64,000 nucleotides of DNA from Terriglobales bacterium (lineage in GTDB: Bacteria > Acidobacteriota > Terriglobia > Terriglobales > Acidobacteriaceae), in the NCBI GenBank assembly GCA_035651995.1, contig DASRER010000043.1, positions 1 to 64,000 on the forward strand, written 5' to 3'. The position numbers and the translations under genes were made by a program. The notes beneath the pieces were generated by a model. It was not told where the DNA came from and made no database searches. It worked only from the letters and a program-made list of their open reading frames with translations. This document shows positions 9,408 through 23,653 of this stretch, one piece after another (the first letter of the stretch is position 1; every line of letters starts with the position of its first letter).

Positions 9408-9427
9408 AGACGTAGCAAGCTACGTCT
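9408..9427. other. Perfect 9-bp hairpin after atpE
   Basis: AGACGTAGC and GCTACGTCT flank a two-base AA loop. There is no T-tract, so it is not a standard intrinsic terminator, but it lies just after the atpE stop and overlaps the end of the convergent small gene. A similar ACGTAGC hairpin with an adjacent A/T run stands at 53356-53386. Confidence 0.45.
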
Positions 9428-9770
9428 CTGCGGTCGTGGGTTCGTGGCCCCTGTCCGGCGTCGCCGGGCAGGGGCCTTCGTTTTGTGATGGCGCCAGGAC
9501 ATCCGCGAACGTGCTCAGGCCGGGCAGCGTGCCGTCGAGGTTGTCCCAGTAGAAGTCGGTCATGGCTTCGTTGTACTTCTCGCGAACGCCGTTGCGGATG
9601 GCGGTGATGCGCAGCCCCAGGTGCATGAGTTCGCGCCCGTGCGGCAGGCGGCGCAGGATGTTGGCCACGGCCACGTGGCGGGCGTGGTTGAGGCCGGTGA
9701 GGCGTCCGGAGAAAAAGAGGGTGAGGACGGGTTCGTATTTCGACTGAATGTCGCGTTCGACGTCGGTCAT
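9420..9770 (-). CDS. Hypothetical protein, 116 residues
   Basis: I do not recognise this gene. The likely start is the ATG at 9770 (MTDVERD); the frame is open further upstream to 9929, but that part would be encoded by two strong hairpins and is unlikely to be coding. The product is soluble, with no signal peptide or membrane helix. It is rich in charged and histidine residues in the middle (LNHARHVAVANILRRLPHG) and contains the aromatic stretch TDFYWDNLDG. It could be an alpha-helical regulatory protein. It lies convergent to atpE and stands alone. Confidence 0.65.
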   Translation of the reverse strand: MTDVERDIQSKYEPVLTLFFSGRLTGLNHARHVAVANILRRLPHGRELMHLGLRITAIRNGVREKYNEAMTDFYWDNLDGTLPGLSTFADVLAPSQNEGPCPATPDRGHEPTTAET

Positions 9771-9777
9771 GGCGGCT

Positions 9778-9857
9778 CCAAAAGAACAGGCCGCCGGGGT
9801 GAACCCCGGCGGCCTGTACTGCGCAAAAATGATGCGCCCGGCGCAAAGCGCCGGGCG
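9778..9857 (-). promoter_or_regulatory. Two terminator-like hairpins in the leader of the 9420-9770 gene
   Basis: Read on the minus strand, a 10-bp stem (CGCCCGGCGC / GCGCCGGGCG, 9835-9857) is followed by CATCATTTTT. A 14-bp stem (9786-9817, TTCA loop) is then followed by TCTTTT immediately before the ribosome binding region of the gene. Each looks like an intrinsic terminator placed upstream of the coding sequence. No minus-strand gene lies close upstream to be terminated, so attenuation of the small gene is possible. They could also be a mobile palindromic repeat. Confidence 0.55.
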
Positions 9858-9968
9858 AAAGATAAGAATATAGCGCGAGCGGAGTGGTGAAGCAAGCGCC
9901 ACTTGTTGTTGGAGCTGCAAAGCGCGCACGGCCTTATCGGTAGCCCTGAAGGCGGTTGCTGGCGTGCC

Positions 9969-9988
9969 GACGGGCGAGGGCGCCCGTC
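9969..9988. other. 8-bp hairpin in the intergenic region before the ABC genes
   Basis: GACGGGCG pairs with CGCCCGTC around a four-base loop. It lies about 80 bases upstream of the ABC ATPase gene. A TACAAT motif at about 10059 stands only about six bases before the ATG at 10071, so the ABC transcript may have a very short leader. Nothing else is seen in 9858-10070. Confidence 0.4.
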
Positions 9989-10070
9989 GCTACATCGTGA
10001 GAGCCAATAGCCAAGAGCGGCAGTTCCCGAAGCCGCACCCGTCCGAAGCCCCACATCTACAATACTGGCG

Positions 10071-10985
10071 ATGGCTGCGGTGCTCGAGTTCGAGGGCATC
10101 ACCAAGCACTACCGGCGGCGGGTGGGGCTGCGGCCGGAGCCGCTGGTGGCGCTCGAGGATTTCTCGTTGGCCGTCGAGCGTGGCGAAATCTTCGGCTTCC
10201 TCGGGCCGAATGGCGCCGGCAAGACCACTGCCATCCACATCGCGATGGGCTTCACGCGGCCGACGCGCGGCGCCGGCCGCATGCTGGGCCGCGCCTTTGG
10301 ACATGCGCCCACGCGGGCGCGGGTGGGGTTTTTGGCCGAAAACGTGGCGCTTTATCACCGGCCGGCACGCAAGCTGGTCGCCTTCTACGGCGCACTCAAC
10401 GGGATGCGCGGGCGGTTTCTGCGCGAGCGCGTGCGCCAGGTACTGGAGGAGCTGGAGCTCACCGCCGATGCCGGCCGCAATGCCGGCCGCTTTTCGCGCG
10501 GCATGCAGCAGCGCGTGGGCCTGGCGCAGGCACTGGTCAACGATCCCGAGCTGCTGATGCTCGACGAACCCACGTCGGCGCTCGATCCGCTGGGGCGCGT
10601 GGCGGTCCGCGAGCTGCTGCTGAAGGCGCGCGAGCGCGGCAAAACGGTGTTCCTCAGCTCGCACCTGCTCTCGGAGGTGGAACTCATCTGCGACCGCGTC
10701 GGCATCCTGCATCGCGGGCGGCTAGTGCGCGTGGCGAAGACCGGCGACCTGCTGGAGCGGCACGACCAGAGCGAACTGGCTGTCCGCAACGTGGCGCCGG
10801 CGATGTTTCCCGGCGCGGAGGCGAGAGACGGCGTGGTGCAGTTCACGGTGCCGCGCGCGGCACAGCGCGCCGCCATCGAGCGCGTATGGGCCGCGGGCGG
10901 CGAGATCGTGGCGGTGAACCCGGCGCGGCGCTCGCTGGAGGAAATCTTCGTCGAGATGACGTCGGAGAGCGGGAGCAACCAGTGA
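10071..10985 (+). CDS. ABC transporter ATP-binding protein
   Basis: This is the nucleotide-binding subunit of an ABC-2-type transporter. The 304-residue protein has Walker A FLGPNGAGKTTA, the signature SRGMQQRVGLAQ, Walker B LLMLDEPTSALDP and the switch histidine in SSHLLSE. The C-terminal 80 residues resemble the accessory domain common in exporter or gliding/Nos-type ATPases. Its stop overlaps the start of the permease gene. The substrate cannot be told from sequence. Confidence 0.93.
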   Translation: MAAVLEFEGITKHYRRRVGLRPEPLVALEDFSLAVERGEIFGFLGPNGAGKTTAIHIAMGFTRPTRGAGRMLGRAFGHAPTRARVGFLAENVALYHRPARKLVAFYGALNGMRGRFLRERVRQVLEELELTADAGRNAGRFSRGMQQRVGLAQALVNDPELLMLDEPTSALDPLGRVAVRELLLKARERGKTVFLSSHLLSEVELICDRVGILHRGRLVRVAKTGDLLERHDQSELAVRNVAPAMFPGAEARDGVVQFTVPRAAQRAAIERVWAAGGEIVAVNPARRSLEEIFVEMTSESGSNQ

Positions 10986-11683
10986 TGCGTCCGGTTGTGC
11001 TCATTGCGGGCAACTTCCTGCGCGAGCAGCGCTGGTTCGTGCTTGTGCTGCTGGTGTGGGTGTTCGGCAGCGCGGCGTTGTTTGGCCTGGATGAGCGGCT
11101 CTCGCGTGACGATGCGCTGTTTTTCCTGCGCCAGCAGGCGGCCTACGCCGTGGCGCTGCCGGTGCTGATCGCGGCGGGCGCCATCCACCAGGAGCGGCGC
11201 TCGCGCCGCATCCTGGCGGTGCTCTCCAAAGCGGTGGAGCGCGGGCAGTACCTGGCGGGGCTGCTGCTGGGATCGGCGTCACTGGGAGTGATCGCCGCCG
11301 TCAGCGTGTGCATTGCCGGCTGGTGGATGGCGGCGCGCGTCCACTGGCCGGGTGCCCACCTGCCCGCCTATGCGCTGCTGCTGATGGCGGCGGCGGCGCT
11401 GGTGGCCAGCCTCGCGATTTTCTTCTCGACGTTTCTGCACCCGCTGCTCGCGGCGAGCGCCACGGTGATTGCCGTGGCGGCGCAGCTTGGCCTCGAGGGC
11501 GCGAGCGGTGTCGAAGCGCTGCCCGCTACGGCGCTGGTGCACGCGCTCTTTGGATTTCAGTTTCAGCCGGAGTGGCACGCGCCGTCGACCGCGGCCGGGC
11601 TTGCGCTCGGGGAAGCGCTCTTGCTCTGGCTGGCGGCGACGGCAGTGTTTGAGCGGCGCGATGTGGCGATGGCCGCCGAGTAG
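10985..11683 (+). CDS. ABC transporter permease
   Basis: This is the membrane partner of the upstream ATPase. The 232-residue protein has about six hydrophobic helices, starting with FVLVLLVWVFGSAALFG, and the cytoplasmic loop HQERRSRRILAVLSKAVERGQYL that is typical of ABC-2 permeases. The ATG at 10985 overlaps the ATPase stop (TGATG); a GTG one codon earlier is an alternative. Together they form a two-gene transporter of unknown substrate. Confidence 0.85.
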   Translation: MRPVVLIAGNFLREQRWFVLVLLVWVFGSAALFGLDERLSRDDALFFLRQQAAYAVALPVLIAAGAIHQERRSRRILAVLSKAVERGQYLAGLLLGSASLGVIAAVSVCIAGWWMAARVHWPGAHLPAYALLLMAAAALVASLAIFFSTFLHPLLAASATVIAVAAQLGLEGASGVEALPATALVHALFGFQFQPEWHAPSTAAGLALGEALLLWLAATAVFERRDVAMAAE

Positions 11684-11737
11684 AAATCAGCCGTCTTCCG
11701 CAACGCGACGGTGGCGCCCACGAACTGCTTCGGTGCC

Positions 11738-11758
11738 GGGCCCGCATACCGCGGGCCC
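11738..11758. terminator. GC-rich hairpin between convergent genes
   Basis: GGGCCCGC pairs with GCGGGCCC around an ATACC loop in the 97-base gap between the convergent ABC permease and nuoN2. There is no T-tract on either strand, so terminator function is inferred only from position. Confidence 0.35.
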
Positions 11759-11780
11759 AGGATGCCCCTTCGATGTTTCG

Positions 11781-13234
11781 TTAGCGGGCAGCGAGCGAGG
11801 CCGCGCCCAGCAGGTCGCGCGCGCCTTGGGCGGCGTAGTCGAGGACGCGTCCGGGAAGCACGCCGAGGTAAATCGTGATGGCTACGCTGGCCACAACAGC
11901 GACGGCCAGCGCGGGCGAGGCGGGCGCGACCGGTTCCATGCCGGACACCGGCTCGCGCATGTACATCACGACGATCAGCCGCAGGTAGTAGTACGTCGCG
12001 ACGGCGCTGTTGATCACAGCGATCAGGCCCAGCCACACCAGGTTCGCCTGGAAGGCGGCGGCGAAGGCGTAGAACTTGGCGAAGAAGCCGCCGGTGGCGG
12101 GAATTCCGATGAGCGAGAGCAGCAGGATGGTGAGCGCCGCGGCGAGCACGGGTGAGCGGCGCCCGAGGCCGGCGTAATCGTCGAGCGTGACGTAGCGCTC
12201 GCCGCGGCTCGCGAGGTGGCTGACGATGGCGAACGCGCCCACGTTCATCACCGCGTACGAGGCGGCGTAGAAGATGGCGGCGCGAATGCCGATCTCCGAC
12301 CCGGTGAAGGCGACGAGCAGATAGCCGGCGTGCGCGATGGAGGAGTAGGCGAGCAGGCGCTTGACGTTCGTCTGCACCAGCGCGCCCAGGTTGCCGAGCG
12401 TCATGGAGAGCGCGGCCGAGACCCATACCAGCCAAAACCATCCCGGCATCGCCGCGCCAAAAAGCACGCGCAGCAGCACGGCGAAGGCCGCAGCTTTCGG
12501 GCCGGTGGACATGAGCGCGACCACCGGCGCGGGCGCGCCTTCGTAGACGTCGGGCGTCCAAACGTGGAACGGCGCGGAGGCGACCTTGAAGCCGAGGCCG
12601 ACGAACATCAGGGCGACGGCGGCGTAAGTGAGCAGGCCCGGCGAGCCGGCGTGCAGCGCCGCGGCGATGGCGTAAACGCTGGTGGACCCGGTGGCGCCGA
12701 AGATGAGAGCAACGCCGTAGAGGAAAAATGCCGTCGCGAACGAGCCCAGCAGGAAGTACTTCAGCGACGACTCCGTGCTGGCGGCCACGCCGCGGCGGAA
12801 GCCGGCGAGGATGTAGGTGGAGATGGACGAAATCTCCAGCGCGATGAAGATCAGCACCAACTCCACTGCCGAGGACATGAGCGACATGCCTACGGCGCCG
12901 AGCAGGATAAGCCCGTAGTACTCGCCGGCACGCAGGCCGTTCACCTCGAAGTATTCAAGCGATGCCAGCGTTGCTAGCGCGGCCACGCCCGCCACCACTA
13001 CGTGGAAAAAGATGCTGAAGGCGTCCACGCGCACCATGCCGAAGAACGCGGCGCCGGTGTACCCGGTCTGGTAGAAGGCGGTGGCCAGCGCAAGCAGCGA
13101 GCCGATAAGCGCCAGAATGCCGAGCGGGCGGCGGCTGGCGCTCTCGTCCATGAGCGGATCGAGCAGCATGACCATGGCGCCGAAGAAGGCGAATACCAGC
13201 TCGGGCAGGATGCGGATGTAGTCGCCGGGGGGAA

Positions 13235-13238
<4 letters not shown>
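11781..13238 (-). CDS. nuoN: NADH-quinone oxidoreductase subunit N, copy 2
   Basis: This is the antiporter-like complex I subunit of the second cluster, 485 residues. Family motifs are visible: LIFIALEISSISTYILAGFRR, FKVASAPFHVWTPDVYEGAP and QTNVKRLLAYSSIAHAGYLL. The ATG at 13238 overlaps the nuoM2 stop. The frame is open to 13325, but the extra part is an Arg-rich translation of the nuoM end. It is clearly diverged from NuoN copy 1. It is the last gene of the minus-strand operon. Confidence 0.96.
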
Positions 13239-17007
<3,769 letters not shown>

Positions 17008-17010
17008 TCG

Positions 17011-17313
17011 CTATAGCTTCAGCAGGTTCACGCGGTCCACGTTCAGGGTCTCGCGCGTGCGGTACACACTAATAATGATGGCCAGGCCGACGGCGGCCTC
17101 GGCGGCGGCCACGACCATGACGAAGAAAACAAATACCTGTCCGCTGAGCTGCTGCCACTGCGCCGCGAAGGCCACGAACGACAGGTTCACCGCGTTGAGC
17201 ATCAGCTCGATGGACATGAAAATCGTGATGATGTTGCGCTTGATGAGGAACCCGGCCACGCCGAGCGCGAACAGGACGGCGCTGAGCACCAGGTAGCAGG
17301 CGATGGGGACCAT
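17011..17313 (-). CDS. nuoK: NADH-quinone oxidoreductase subunit K, copy 2
   Basis: This 100-residue, three-helix MrpC-like subunit has the glutamate motifs [12 protein letters not shown] and [13 protein letters not shown]. The ATG at 17313 shares its last base pair with the nuoJ2 stop (TAATG), giving coupled translation. It is clearly paralogous to 1019-1324, with an almost identical C-terminal pattern ending VNLLKL. Confidence 0.96.
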   Translation of the reverse strand: MVPIACYLVLSAVLFALGVAGFLIKRNIITIFMSIELMLNAVNLSFVAFAAQWQQLSGQVFVFFVMVVAAAEAAVGLAIIISVYRTRETLNVDRVNLLKL

Positions 17314-17834
17314 TACGGCTCCCTCCGCCCAGGTGCTTCGCTTTCCTGGCTCCGCGCGCGCTGGGCCAGCACCACCGCGCCCATGATGGCGATGAGGATC
17401 AAAACAGACGTCACTTCGAAGGGCAGCAGGAAGTCGCGGAAGAGCAGGCGCCCGACCTGCTGCGGCGGCCCGTAGAGCGCGCCGACGGGGAGCACGCCGG
17501 ATTGGCGCATCAGGACATAGGTGACCACGCCAGCCAGCAGCAGCACAGCTGGAACGCCGAATCGAGTGGCCACACGGCTGCCGCGGGTGCGCTCCTCTTC
17601 GCCGGCGTTGAGCAGCATGATGACGAACACGAACAGCACCATGATGGCGCCGGCGTAGACGATCACCTGGATGGCGGCCACGAATTCGGCGCCCAGCAGC
17701 ATGTAGAGCGCCGCCAGCGACGCCATCACGACGATGAGCGAAAGCGCGCTGTTGATGGGATGGCGCTGAATCAGCAGGTTCAGCGCGCCCGCCACGCAGG
17801 CTGCGGCGAAGATGATGAATAAAGTTAAGTGCAT
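17313..17834 (-). CDS. nuoJ: NADH-quinone oxidoreductase subunit J, copy 2
   Basis: This is NuoJ, 173 residues, with five helices and the conserved segment [21 protein letters not shown]. It follows nuoH2 after a 127-base repeat-bearing gap rather than after nuoI. The C-terminal tail ends in a charged stretch beyond the last helix. Confidence 0.95.
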   Translation of the reverse strand: MHLTLFIIFAAACVAGALNLLIQRHPINSALSLIVVMASLAALYMLLGAEFVAAIQVIVYAGAIMVLFVFVIMLLNAGEEERTRGSRVATRFGVPAVLLLAGVVTYVLMRQSGVLPVGALYGPPQQVGRLLFRDFLLPFEVTSVLILIAIMGAVVLAQRARSQESEAPGRREP

Positions 17835-17961
17835 TTCCGTTCAGGACCCGGCACTTAGCATTTAGCGCTCGGCACTTGGCCCGTGTGGCCCCGTGCCACT
17901 CCGCGAGAACCTGACGGCTCAATGCCAATTGCCAAGCGCCAAGCGCCCGCCCACCCAAAAA
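17835..17961. repeat. Heptamer inverted repeat between nuoH2 and nuoJ2
   Basis: The left part has GCACTTA, GCATTTA, GCGCTCG and GCACTTG units. The right part has TGCCAAT, TGCCAAG and CGCCAAG units that are broadly complementary to it. It occupies the place where nuoI would normally be. Confidence 0.75.
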
Positions 17962-18993
17962 TTAACTCATCAATCCGACCACCAAGCTCGTCACGAGAAT
18001 GTTCGCAATCGCGACGGGCAGCAGAAATTTCCAGCCAAAGGACATCAGCTGGTCATAACGGAAGCGCGGCAGCGTGCCGCGGATCCAAATGTAAAGAAAG
18101 ATGAACGCGAAAACTTTCAGCAGGAACCAGAACACAGGCAAAAGCTGGCGCAGCAGCGTCCAGGAGGCCGGAGCGAAGTCGGGGCCGTCCCATCCGCCCA
18201 AGAACAGGATGGTGGCGAGGCACGCGACCGTGATCATGTTGGTGTACTCGGCCATGAAGAACATGGCGAACTTCATGGCGCTGTACTCGGTGTGATAGCC
18301 GGCTACGAGCTCGGTTTCTGCTTCCGGCAGGTCGAAGGGGATGCGGTTGGTCTCGGCGAAGGCGGCCATCAGGTAAATGAAGAAGGCGACAATCTGCCCG
18401 CGCCACACAATGTTCCAGTGGCCGTGGAGCTGGCTGGTCACGATGTCGCGCAGGCTGAAGCTGCCGGCGAAGATGAGCACGCCGATGAGCGACAGGCCGA
18501 GCGCCAGCTCATAACTCACCATCTGCGCGCTGGCGCGCAGCGAGCCGAGCAGCGAGTACTTGCTGTTCGACGACCAGCCGGCCAGCGCGATGCCGTACAC
18601 GCCGATGGATGTGACGCCAAGGATGATGAGCAGGCCGATGTTGACGTCGGTGATCTGGATGGGCGTGGTGAAGTTGCCGATGGTGATGCGGTCGCCGATC
18701 GGGATCACACTGATGGAAAGCAGCGCCAGAGTGACCGACAGGATTGGCGCAAGAATGTAGAGCGGCCGATAGACGTTGGCCGGGATGATGTCTTCCTTCA
18801 GGATGAACTTCAGGCCGTCGGCCAGCGGCTGCAGCAGGCCGAACGGGCCGACGCGCGTGGGGCCCCAGCGGTTCTGCATCCTTCCAACCAATTTGCGCTC
18901 GAGCCAGACAGCATAAGCGACCGCCGTCAACAGCACGAAGAGCGTGATCGCGATCTTGACCAGCGAAACGATGGTGTCGGTAAGGAGACTCAA
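17962..18993 (-). CDS. nuoH: NADH-quinone oxidoreductase subunit H, copy 2
   Basis: This full-length NuoH has 343 residues and eight predicted helices. It has the quinone-site signatures RMQNRWGPTRVGPFGLLQPL, ADGLKFILKED and PFDLPEAETELVAGYHTEYS. The only plausible start is a TTG at 18993; AGTTCTC heptamers abut it on the upstream side, leaving no visible ribosome binding site. It lies between nuoG and nuoJ2 in the order G-H-J, without nuoI. Confidence 0.95.
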   Translation of the reverse strand: MSLLTDTIVSLVKIAITLFVLLTAVAYAVWLERKLVGRMQNRWGPTRVGPFGLLQPLADGLKFILKEDIIPANVYRPLYILAPILSVTLALLSISVIPIGDRITIGNFTTPIQITDVNIGLLIILGVTSIGVYGIALAGWSSNSKYSLLGSLRASAQMVSYELALGLSLIGVLIFAGSFSLRDIVTSQLHGHWNIVWRGQIVAFFIYLMAAFAETNRIPFDLPEAETELVAGYHTEYSAMKFAMFFMAEYTNMITVACLATILFLGGWDGPDFAPASWTLLRQLLPVFWFLLKVFAFIFLYIWIRGTLPRFRYDQLMSFGWKFLLPVAIANILVTSLVVGLMS

Positions 18994-19169
18994 GTTCTCA
19001 GTTCTCGGTTCTCAGTTGTCAGCGAAACCAAAGTACTTCAGGGCCAAGGCCCATTACACTTTGCTTGCTCCACCAACGGCGCGGCTGGAAGCCGCGCCCC
19101 TTCAAAGCACAAAGTCAGTTGCCAGTCGCCACTTGATGAAACTTGAACCGCAAAACGTGAAGCCTGGGA
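18994..19169. repeat. Composite repeats between nuoG and nuoH2
   Basis: AGTTCTC-type heptamers stand at 18994-19021. A perfect 9-bp hairpin (GGCGCGGCT, loop GGA, AGCCGCGCC) lies at 19078-19098, and CAGTTGC/CAGTCGC and GAAACTT-like units at about 19112-19160. Several different short palindromic repeats seem to have accumulated in one 176-base gap. Confidence 0.7.
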
Positions 19170-21557
19170 CTAGACCAACTGTTCCTTTTTCTCCAGCGGC
19201 TTGTCGGCGCGCCGCTCGATGACCGATTGCAGCGTGTTGGAGTAGCGGCCGAGGGTGCCGGAGGTGAACAGGGAATCTTCCGACGGCACGATCAGACCCG
19301 GGTCCTGCGCGACGCTGAACTGGCCCATCTCGGCGGCGGCCGTGTGCACATCGTTGCCGGCGACCAGGTTCCGCCGGCTGACGCCGTGTTCGGGCGCGTA
19401 GCCGGGGACGAGGCGCTGAATCTCGTCGAGGATCGCCATCGGATCCAGCGGGCTCAGCTTCGGCTCCAGGCCGTGAGCTTCGAGCCAGACTGCGTGCCGA
19501 TCGGCCTCGCCGGACTGCGCGCCGCGCGACTGTCCCATGTCAACGCGAGTGCTACCCGGGCCGAAGGGGACGAGCCGGTGAACGTCGCAACCCAGCCGCT
19601 CGGCCACGCGCACAATGATTTCGAAATCGGACCTGGTGCCGGTCACGTCGCCGGCCTTCTTCACCAGCTGCAGGTCGCCGGCGGTGTTGGTGAATGTGCC
19701 CTCTTTCTCGTAGGCGCAGGCGGCCGGGAACACGACGTCGGCCAGCATCGCCGTCTCGGTGAGGAACATGTCGTGCACCACGACGAAGGTGCGCGAGAGC
19801 CCGAACGGATCGATGCCATAGCGGGCGACGGGATTCGATCCGACCACGTAGAGCGCGCCCAGCTTGCCGTCGCGCGCGGCGGAGAACATTTCCGGCAGCG
19901 CGAGGCCGGACCGCGTGGGAAACGCCGCCTTCCACTCGACCGAATAGCGCGCGCCATCGGCCAGGGGAACGTAGCCGGGGAGCAGGTCGGGGTAGAGGCC
20001 CATGTCGGCCGCGCCGCGCGAGTTGGCGTAGTCACCCAGGCACATAAAGTTGGCGTTGGGCAGCGCGCGGACCAGGTCCGCGATCGCCGGACCGCGGAGC
20101 TCGGCGCCAAAAATGACGGTGAGCGCAGCCTCCGCCTTGAGCTTGTCGCGCAGGGCGGCTAGCGACTCGGGCGTCGAGCCATTCACGCCGAGATCGGAGG
20201 GCGCGCCCGACGATGATGCGAGGAACTCGACGAAGCGCGCCTCGCCGTTGTTTTCCGAGACCTGGATGAACACCGTTGCCTGGCGGCGCAGCTTGATGGG
20301 CGCGTCGTTCACCACGTAGAGCCGCGCCTTGTGCAGGCGGACGTTGTTGCGGATGTTGTAGGCGGCGAGCGGGTGCTGCTCGGTAGGATCGTTGCCGATT
20401 ACCAGAATAGCGGGCGCGGTGAACAGGTCGCGCATGCTGGCCGTTTTGCCCTTCGCGCCGCGCAACGCGGCGGAGAAAGCAGGGAAGTCGGCGGTGCGAT
20501 GATGGTCGATGTTGTTGGTGCCCAGCACCGTGCGCGCAAATTTCTGGAGCAGGTAGTTCTCTTCGTTGGTAGTGCGGTTGGAGCCGATCACGCCGACTGA
20601 CTCGGGCCCGCCGTTTTCAAGCGCCGAGCGCAGCCCAGTCGCTGCGGCTTCGAACGCCTCTTCCCAGGTCGCAGGCACCAGGTGCTGGTTGCGGCGGAGG
20701 AGCGGCTGGGTGACGCGCTCGTCGTTCTGCGTGACGTCGAAGGCGTAGCGGCCCTTGATGCAGAGGAAGTCGCCGTTGATGCCGCTCTTGTCGCGATTGT
20801 CCCCGCGGACGATCTGCAGTCCGCCTTCGTTGCGGCGGACGCCGAGCGTGGTCTTGCAGCCATCGGCGCAATGCATGCACGGCGTGCCGACGTGCTTCAT
20901 CTCCCAGGGGCGCGTCTTGTAGCGATAAGCGCCCGAGGTGAGCGCGCCGACCGGGCAGATATCGATGCACATGCCGCACTCTTCGCATTCCAGGTGGTCG
21001 CCCTGGTTGGGCGCGATGACGGAGGCGGCGCCGCGGTTCTGCACGCCGAGCGCCCACACGTCCATGGCCTCGCCGCAGACGCGCACGCAGCGGTAGCAGA
21101 GGATGCAGCGCGGCCGGTCGAAGAAGACCACCGGCGACCACTGCTGCTCTTCTTTGTGGAGCTTGGCTTCCATGAAGCGCGATTCGGCGGCGCCGTAGCT
21201 GAAGGTCATGTCCTGCAGTTCGCACTCGCCGCCGGCGTCGCAGACGGGGCAGTCGAGCGGATGGTTGCCGAGCAGAAACTCGAGCGTGGACTTGCGCGCC
21301 TGGCGGACTTTTTCGCTGGCGGTGGTGACGACCATGCCGTCGGTGATGGGGACGGTGCAGGCCGTCTGCATCTTCGGCATCTTCTCGATCTCGACCAGGC
21401 ACATGCGGCAGGCGGCCTGGAGCGAGAGACCCGGGTAATAGCAGAACGACGGCACCTCGATGCCCACGCTCTTGCAGGCCTCGATGAGGAGCGTGCCCGC
21501 GGGAGCCTGTACCTGCTTGCCATCTACCGTGATTGTGACCATCTTTCCGTCAGGCAT
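19170..21557 (-). CDS. nuoG: NADH-quinone oxidoreductase subunit G
   Basis: NuoG is the large iron-sulfur subunit of the peripheral arm. The N-terminal third has a [2Fe-2S] ferredoxin domain with cysteines in SFCYYPGLSLQAACRMCLVE, a His-Cys cluster region (NHPLDCPVCDAGGECELQ), and two CxxCxxCxxxC clusters (CILCYRCVRVC and CEECGMCIDICPVG). A molybdopterin-oxidoreductase-like domain follows, with an N7-type cluster ligand set (TPCMHCADGC). I place the start at the ATG at 21557; ATG 21542 (MVTITVDG) is equally possible. An upstream frame to 21620 is repeat DNA. Only one nuoG is in the window. Confidence 0.95.
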   Translation of the reverse strand: MPDGKMVTITVDGKQVQAPAGTLLIEACKSVGIEVPSFCYYPGLSLQAACRMCLVEIEKMPKMQTACTVPITDGMVVTTASEKVRQARKSTLEFLLGNHPLDCPVCDAGGECELQDMTFSYGAAESRFMEAKLHKEEQQWSPVVFFDRPRCILCYRCVRVCGEAMDVWALGVQNRGAASVIAPNQGDHLECEECGMCIDICPVGALTSGAYRYKTRPWEMKHVGTPCMHCADGCKTTLGVRRNEGGLQIVRGDNRDKSGINGDFLCIKGRYAFDVTQNDERVTQPLLRRNQHLVPATWEEAFEAAATGLRSALENGGPESVGVIGSNRTTNEENYLLQKFARTVLGTNNIDHHRTADFPAFSAALRGAKGKTASMRDLFTAPAILVIGNDPTEQHPLAAYNIRNNVRLHKARLYVVNDAPIKLRRQATVFIQVSENNGEARFVEFLASSSGAPSDLGVNGSTPESLAALRDKLKAEAALTVIFGAELRGPAIADLVRALPNANFMCLGDYANSRGAADMGLYPDLLPGYVPLADGARYSVEWKAAFPTRSGLALPEMFSAARDGKLGALYVVGSNPVARYGIDPFGLSRTFVVVHDMFLTETAMLADVVFPAACAYEKEGTFTNTAGDLQLVKKAGDVTGTRSDFEIIVRVAERLGCDVHRLVPFGPGSTRVDMGQSRGAQSGEADRHAVWLEAHGLEPKLSPLDPMAILDEIQRLVPGYAPEHGVSRRNLVAGNDVHTAAAEMGQFSVAQDPGLIVPSEDSLFTSGTLGRYSNTLQSVIERRADKPLEKKEQLV

Positions 21558-21647
21558 AGCAATCGGCGAATCGGGTGATTGAGTCATCGGGTAAATGGGC
21601 CGGCCGAGACATTTTCTCAATTACCCGATTTCTCAATTTCTCAATCT
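21558..21647. repeat. ATCGGGTAA-type inverted repeat between nuoF and nuoG
   Basis: The left arm contains AATCGGCGAATCGGGTGATT-like units and ATCGGGTAAATGG. The right arm contains CAATTACCCGATTTCTCAAT, the reverse complement of the same theme. The motif also occurs in the nuoL-nuoM gap at about 4128-4157. In-frame translation of the left arm creates a false N-terminal extension of nuoG. Confidence 0.75.
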
Positions 21648-22967
<1,320 letters not shown>

Positions 22968-22970
22968 TGG

Positions 22971-23453
22971 CTATTGGCCCTTAGCTCTCAGCTGATCAAA
23001 GACTGCGTCGACGCTTTCCTGCGTCAGGTTTTCGTAAAAGTCGTAGTTCACCTGCATTGCCGGGGCCCAGGAGCAGGCGCCGATGCACTCCACTTCTTCC
23101 AGCGTGAAGAGGCCGTCGGGCGTGGTCTGTTTGTGGCCGATGCCGAGTTTTTCGCGGCAGTAGTCGAACACTTCATCGCCGCCGCGCAGCAGGCAGCTGA
23201 TGTTGGTGCACACCTGCACGTGGAAGCGTCCGCGGGGCCGGGTGGTCAGCATGGAGTAGTAGCTGATCACGTTGCGCACCTCGAGTTCGGTCAGCGCGGT
23301 CTTTTCGGCGATGTAGGCGATGGCCTCTTCGGTCAGGTAGCCCAGTTCGTCCTGCGTGTAGAGGAGCATCGGCACGAGAAAAGATCGTTGCGTGGGGTAA
23401 TCACGCATTTTCTCGGTGAAGAAGCGATCGAGTTGGTCGGAGACCGGTGGCAT
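22971..23453 (-). CDS. nuoE: NADH-quinone oxidoreductase subunit E
   Basis: NuoE is the 24-kDa thioredoxin-like [2Fe-2S] subunit carrying cluster N1a. The 160-residue product has cluster ligands in VCTNISCLLRG and ECIGACSWAPAMQVN. The start is the ATG at 23453 (MPPVSDQLDRFF). An upstream in-frame start at 23507 would translate an octamer repeat and is rejected. Confidence 0.96.
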   Translation of the reverse strand: MPPVSDQLDRFFTEKMRDYPTQRSFLVPMLLYTQDELGYLTEEAIAYIAEKTALTELEVRNVISYYSMLTTRPRGRFHVQVCTNISCLLRGGDEVFDYCREKLGIGHKQTTPDGLFTLEEVECIGACSWAPAMQVNYDFYENLTQESVDAVFDQLRAKGQ

Positions 23454-23653
23454 TTGCAAAGTCGTTTCTGACTGCCGAACCGCCGAATTGCCGAACTGCC
23501 GAATCAACGGCCTGACCGTGCGGTATTCTGCGAAGCCGTAAAGATTGCGGTCAGTTCGCGCGCTTCTTGCAGTAAGGGTACGATGGCTCCTTTTCTACGC
23601 AGCCTGCTTCCAACAAAAGCTCCCACCACAGCACAGACTCATCCGCAGTGTCG
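23454..23653. repeat. Octamer repeat and gap between nuoD and nuoE
   Basis: Four octamers (ACTGCCGA, ACCGCCGA, ATTGCCGA, ACTGCCGA) run from 23471 to 23502, so the unit length here is eight, not seven. The remaining 150 bases to the nuoD stop hold nothing I recognise. Confidence 0.7.

Noticed and set aside
23454-23507. Longer nuoE start at 23507
   Set aside because: The extra 18 codons are an octamer repeat, and the ATG at 23453 gives the normal NuoE N-terminus.
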